Below, piece by piece: positions 60,166 to 64,000 of a stretch of 64,000 bases of DNA; position 1 is the stretch's first letter, and each line of letters opens with the position of its first letter. The position numbers were made by a program, and so were the translations under genes. The DNA comes from Tenodera sinensis (lineage: Eukaryota; Arthropoda; Insecta; Mantodea; Mantidae), in the NCBI GenBank assembly GCA_030765045.1, contig CM060963.1, positions 72,007,117-72,071,116 of the forward strand, in the 5' to 3' direction. Under the pieces are notes generated by a model that saw only the letters and a program-made list of their open reading frames with translations, did no database searches and was not told the origin of the DNA.

Positions 60166-63002
60166 AATCAATGTGTCCGTTTGGGTGCAACTTTATTCTT
60201 ACACTGTTCTGAATTGGTGAGATAGGGGTTACTATTGGCTTACCGCTTGCTTTTAGTTTTCATTTGATCACAAGAGTGCCTGTAAATGTTAGAAGTCAAA
60301 CTTTTAAACAGTAAAAACTGTATTTTCCTTACAAGTACCATGCAATTTTAAGCACACTTTCGTACTTTCTCAATTTTTGGGGATGGTATTACTCACCCCA
60401 TTCGGTTTCAACGCTAGGTTCATATCTTACTGAGCGCGCCGTTTATGTCTTACATCAAAAGACATGAGAACATGTCAGGCGAATCCTTTAAACGTTCATT
60501 TTAGGATTAGGAGAATGGACAACCCTCAAGGACAGATGCACTGAAGTAGCACCGAAACAAACTGCAGAAACAGCTGGTGGATTCGTGCCCCAGAAAAGGA
60601 AGAGTTGCAATATTTGCTGCTGCATAAATAGCAATCTACATAGCTAAACTGTAGCCAAATTTTTTGTTATTCTTCTATTCTTGAGTAATTGACACCAACG
60701 CGTATTGGGCTATAGCTACACTGAAACAGAAATTGCATGGAGGAGAGAGAAGGGGAGGGGGGACGTAAAGAGTGCATTTTTACCTTTCATGCATGAATAG
60801 CTACACGTTGTTTTAAAACTTTGTATATGAAACATACCTGAAACCCCACTTATTTTGTAAAATACAAATGGAAGTGTTTTGAAAAGTGCCACACAAAAAT
60901 TTGTAAGCATAACCCTTCTAGTAAGTGTTTTCGAAAGGATACAATAAATATTTAAGTAGTTATAAACAATTTTCGTCAATTTGGTTGCCATGAGTATGAA
61001 AAATGTAATTACGCTTACCACGAGTAAGACTATTTACTCCAAATACATTGCAAGGATACGGAAGAGAGACAGTTCTGTATGCTGTTAAGCCTTGTACTTG
61101 AATTCTAAGTTTTGGTAACACCACAGAATGTCTACGACTGTTTTGAATGAAATTATATTTATTTCACTGGCTGTTTCAAATATTCACCATTGCGTTGGAG
61201 GAATCGCTATTTGGCGATCTAAGGTTCTGCAAAAAAGTTATGGTGGAAGGCCCGCCTAGAACGATTTTAAGTTTAGAAAGGACAATTAAAGTAGACACTT
61301 TAGTTCGCGTTTATATGAAGCAGTTGTTTCCTAATTATGGTGAAATATAAAAAGGTCAAATGAAGTTTAAAGTTAATAAAATCGGATGCACATGCTGTTT
61401 GCTATCGATGCTAATTTGTTAACGATTGCGTTCTCTGCCTCCGAATTAATAATTGCGCCGATTATTGAACCGTAATATTAATTGACGTTACGATTTGAAA
61501 CAATGTTCCCTTATAATGCACCTAAAATTTTGCTATAAACCACGGTTAAATTTTAATTTATAGCATTGAACTAAATAGAGTATACTAGATTATTAACTTT
61601 TTACCACGGAAGTATTTGTGGGCGAAAGTGAACATTTGCATTAGTTTTGTATTCGAACAATGTTCATCTTAACCAGTGAGTGAGGACCAGATATTTGATT
61701 GTGGTACATAAGCAAACAGGAAATAGGAGTCGGCTAAATACAAGTTAAAACGGTTACCTAGGTAACTATGAATGGGAGGAGAGAGGAAGCCGAAGCAAGA
61801 TTATGAGCGCCATCATTCCGAAACGGAATCCGTTCTAAACGAGATGTACATGGAGCGGCCTGCCTATAGTGGTTTGGGGATATGTAGGCTTTTTGAAAGC
61901 GAGAGCCGTTTGGGAGAGCCGAGCCTGGGACCCCGGCAGAATCCGCACCGTGGTCTGTCTGTCTGTGATTTGGGTGACTCTAGCAGGTCGCAGTCATTGA
62001 TCCGCCGGCTCGCTTAAAGCTACACCACCGTCATCTGGACCATTCTGAAGCGCCTACACGTTTCCACAAGGTAAAACATACGTTTCGGCCACCTGCTTCG
62101 GTTTGCACTTTGTGTGAGCAAACCGTTTCATATTACATAGGATTTTGAATGTTAGGCTTTGCAGGGTATTTTTGGAGGGGGGAAATATATTTTAGTGAAT
62201 ACTTTATGGTATTTGATGGGACCTCTTTGTATTAAATGAGAATATTTGTTTTGCTGACATAGGCACTTTTTAAATTTCCCCAAAGAAAGCAATGTTATAA
62301 GCTGTACGTACGTTTTGTTATATAATTTTGTGTTCACTACTTATGTGGCAAACGTTACGCATTAACCGAATGTTTACAAGGGTAGGATGACGATTGTTTA
62401 CCCTAACAAAGGCAAGTTTATGTATTCAAGTAGATTTTATGTTCCAGTGTAGTTTCCCACCAGTAAAATGCTTTCCCTCATTTTTTCAATCTTTAGAATC
62501 CATTCTGTTTTGTACAGTTCTAAAGCTTCATGGCGTCTTTGTCTTCCTCCTCTGCCGAAATTGCACCTCGTCTTAAAAGATTGCAAGTGTAGGAAATAAA
62601 TCCAGTGTGTAAGATGCATACGGCAGCAAGTCGTTGACCATTTCAGTAACCCAAATGTTAGGGTGGGATTATCTTGGTAAACTTTTCTGAAACTGCAAAT
62701 CTGCAGGAGAAATCTGACCTGTTGTGCTTGATGTTTCGTTGCACAGTTTCAGACATTTGTAATATGCCGTTTTTGAGAATTCTGGATAGAATTCCGTTTG
62801 TATTCCATAAAGTTGATGCCATGCTTTTGCAGTGTTTTACTGTTTCATTTTCCAGGGCAACCGATTCTGCCCACTGTTTCGATTGTCATTTTGTTTGAGA
62901 AGTAGTACTGAATGTAGTTTCATCAATGGTTTTGAACTGACACAAAATCAGTTCCAGATTTTGAAACGATTCAAACGTCCTTGGTAAGCTTGAAACCTAA
63001 AG
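60166..63002. other. Anonymous sequence, includes a GC-rich patch
   Basis: Mostly AT-rich and featureless. 61770-62050 is clearly more GC-rich than its surroundings and holds an 81-codon frame of unknown nature, rich in R, S and E. A 101-codon minus-strand frame at 60716-61021 resembles nothing I know. Confidence 0.4.
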
Positions 63003-63177
63003 CAGGCCTGACGAACCTTACTCTGAAGGTGTGAAGAGAGTAGTTCCTTCCTTAACTACAGTAACTTACACACGCCGTAGAAGGAACCGATTTTCCCCAC
63101 TTCTCCGCCTTCGTGGTCGCAAAGGAAGGGGAAATAGGAGAATCTTCACACCTGGTGAGTACAGTTCGTCAGGTCTG
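63003..63177. mobile_element. MITE-like inverted-repeat element, about 175 bp
   Basis: The left 35 bp (CAGGCCTGACGAACCTTACT onward to GGTGTGAAGA) is the reverse complement of the right 35 bp ending at 63177, with about six mismatches. The 105 bp middle has no coding. Short length and long terminal inverted repeats suggest a miniature DNA transposon. No TSD was found, and no second copy occurs in this window. Confidence 0.65.
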
Positions 63178-64000
63178 ACTTGAAGTCTTTGGATGGATAA
63201 GGCAGTTCCAGTTGAAAACAGTTTGGTACTTCGTTATGCAGTTAAAGTATCGTGTATTCCTGCAGATGTGTACAATGTTGTCTGTTTCACGATTCCTCTT
63301 TCTGCCAATCACAGAATTTGACGATCCTCTCCTCTTCAATGAGAAAGGGATGTTCATGTTGTGCATTCCTCTGCAATATTTGAACTCAGTCACCTAAACA
63401 GAGTATTTCTCCAATACTGTTTTATCTCTTCCTACTAGCTTTTTCAAGTTTTTAAGTTAAAAAAAGAGCAGAGTTTTCACTTAACATTTTGTTGTCACTA
63501 CATTTTGTTATTATAAAAGTACATATACGCAATTTGTAATAAATAGTGACTGTTTATTGTGGCTTTCTCTTCTCTTCATAGACACTTATGAAACACTCAT
63601 TCCAAAGTATCTGTAGCGTTGTATAGTTACGCAGCATACATGAACAAAGTTCGAAGAACTCAGACTGAAAAATCCTAGTTAAGTAGTGCAAAATTACCTT
63701 AATATAACTACGGGCTTAAGGATACCCGTAGTACAGACTGGGTCAGACATTTAAAAGGTTCAAAAAGTAACTTTTATGTCCCAAATACTAATCTTTAGTT
63801 TCAATTACATACCTACAATGGGTATTGCTCTCAGAACCCTTTTAAAACTTCTACCCATGGCAATTAAAATGCCCAAGAACACGTGGCCTGATGACCTGTA
63901 TTCACTTGCATTTGGAAAGTATTTAGATTAAAATTCCCAATATTTAGTAACTGTACCCATAAAGCTGCTGTAAGAGGAAGTTTTTATTATACTCATGTAA
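63178..64000. other. Anonymous AT-rich sequence
   Basis: Short chance frames on both strands (63169-63397). Nothing recognised to the window edge. Confidence 0.4.

Overview
This window looks like intergenic DNA from a large, repeat-rich animal genome. An insect or other arthropod, possibly hemimetabolous, is the best guess. The reasons are the AT-rich sequence, the transposon types present (Jockey-like LINE, insect-type Mutator transposase, FLYWCH-type MULE relic, gypsy-like LTRs), several unrelated tRNA-derived SINE families, and long AC, AAT and A microsatellites. There are no operons, ribosome binding sites, CRISPR arrays or rRNA genes. I found no host protein-coding gene I could defend; every convincing coding stretch belongs to a mobile element. 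The species call is inference.

Layout. 0.5-5 kb: two SINEs with clean target-site duplications (TSDs), a third SINE, then anonymous AT-rich DNA. 5-8 kb: an R1 repeat (see below), a 1.2 kb relic of a FLYWCH-type MULE with iterated ends, and a SINE. 10-21 kb: two solo LTRs on the minus strand, more SINEs, and R1 copies. 22-30 kb: five R1 copies or fragments, including a head-to-tail dimer and a head-to-head pair of halves. 32.7-33.2 kb: a LINE reverse-transcriptase fragment with a fold-back AAT/ATT tail. 33.3-35 kb: R1 copies. 35.2-38.3 kb: a 3.1 kb Mutator-superfamily transposon with terminal inverted repeats, whose transposase is split by one frame break. 39.1-39.5 kb: a SINE whose tail is a 194 bp fold-back microsatellite. 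41.5-43.4 kb: an R1 copy followed by a cluster of nested SINEs. 45.7-46.1 kb: a solo LTR with a 4 bp TSD. 47.5-57.6 kb: many R1 copies, a recent 5'-truncated Jockey-like LINE with a 14 bp TSD (50.0-51.5 kb), and a LINE C-terminal fragment (55.6-56.0 kb). 58.9-59.6 kb: a 386 bp tandem duplication. 63.0-63.2 kb: a small MITE-like inverted-repeat element.

The dominant structure is a noncoding dispersed repeat, called R1 here. It is about 0.85-1 kb long, with about 20 copies or fragments that together cover roughly a fifth of the window. It begins with ACTTTCTCTACT. The perfect reverse complement of this lies about 30 bp from the other end and is followed by a small hairpin. A GT microsatellite occupies a fixed internal position, and copies occur as tandem dimers. 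This architecture resembles Helentron-associated non-autonomous elements (the DINE-1 type), but that assignment is inference. R1 explains most of the long AC/GT microsatellites.

The elements do not form a pathway. They record successive invasions: some SINEs and LTRs are intact with TSDs, the Jockey-like insertion is recent, R1 has both young and very old copies, and the MULE relic is old.
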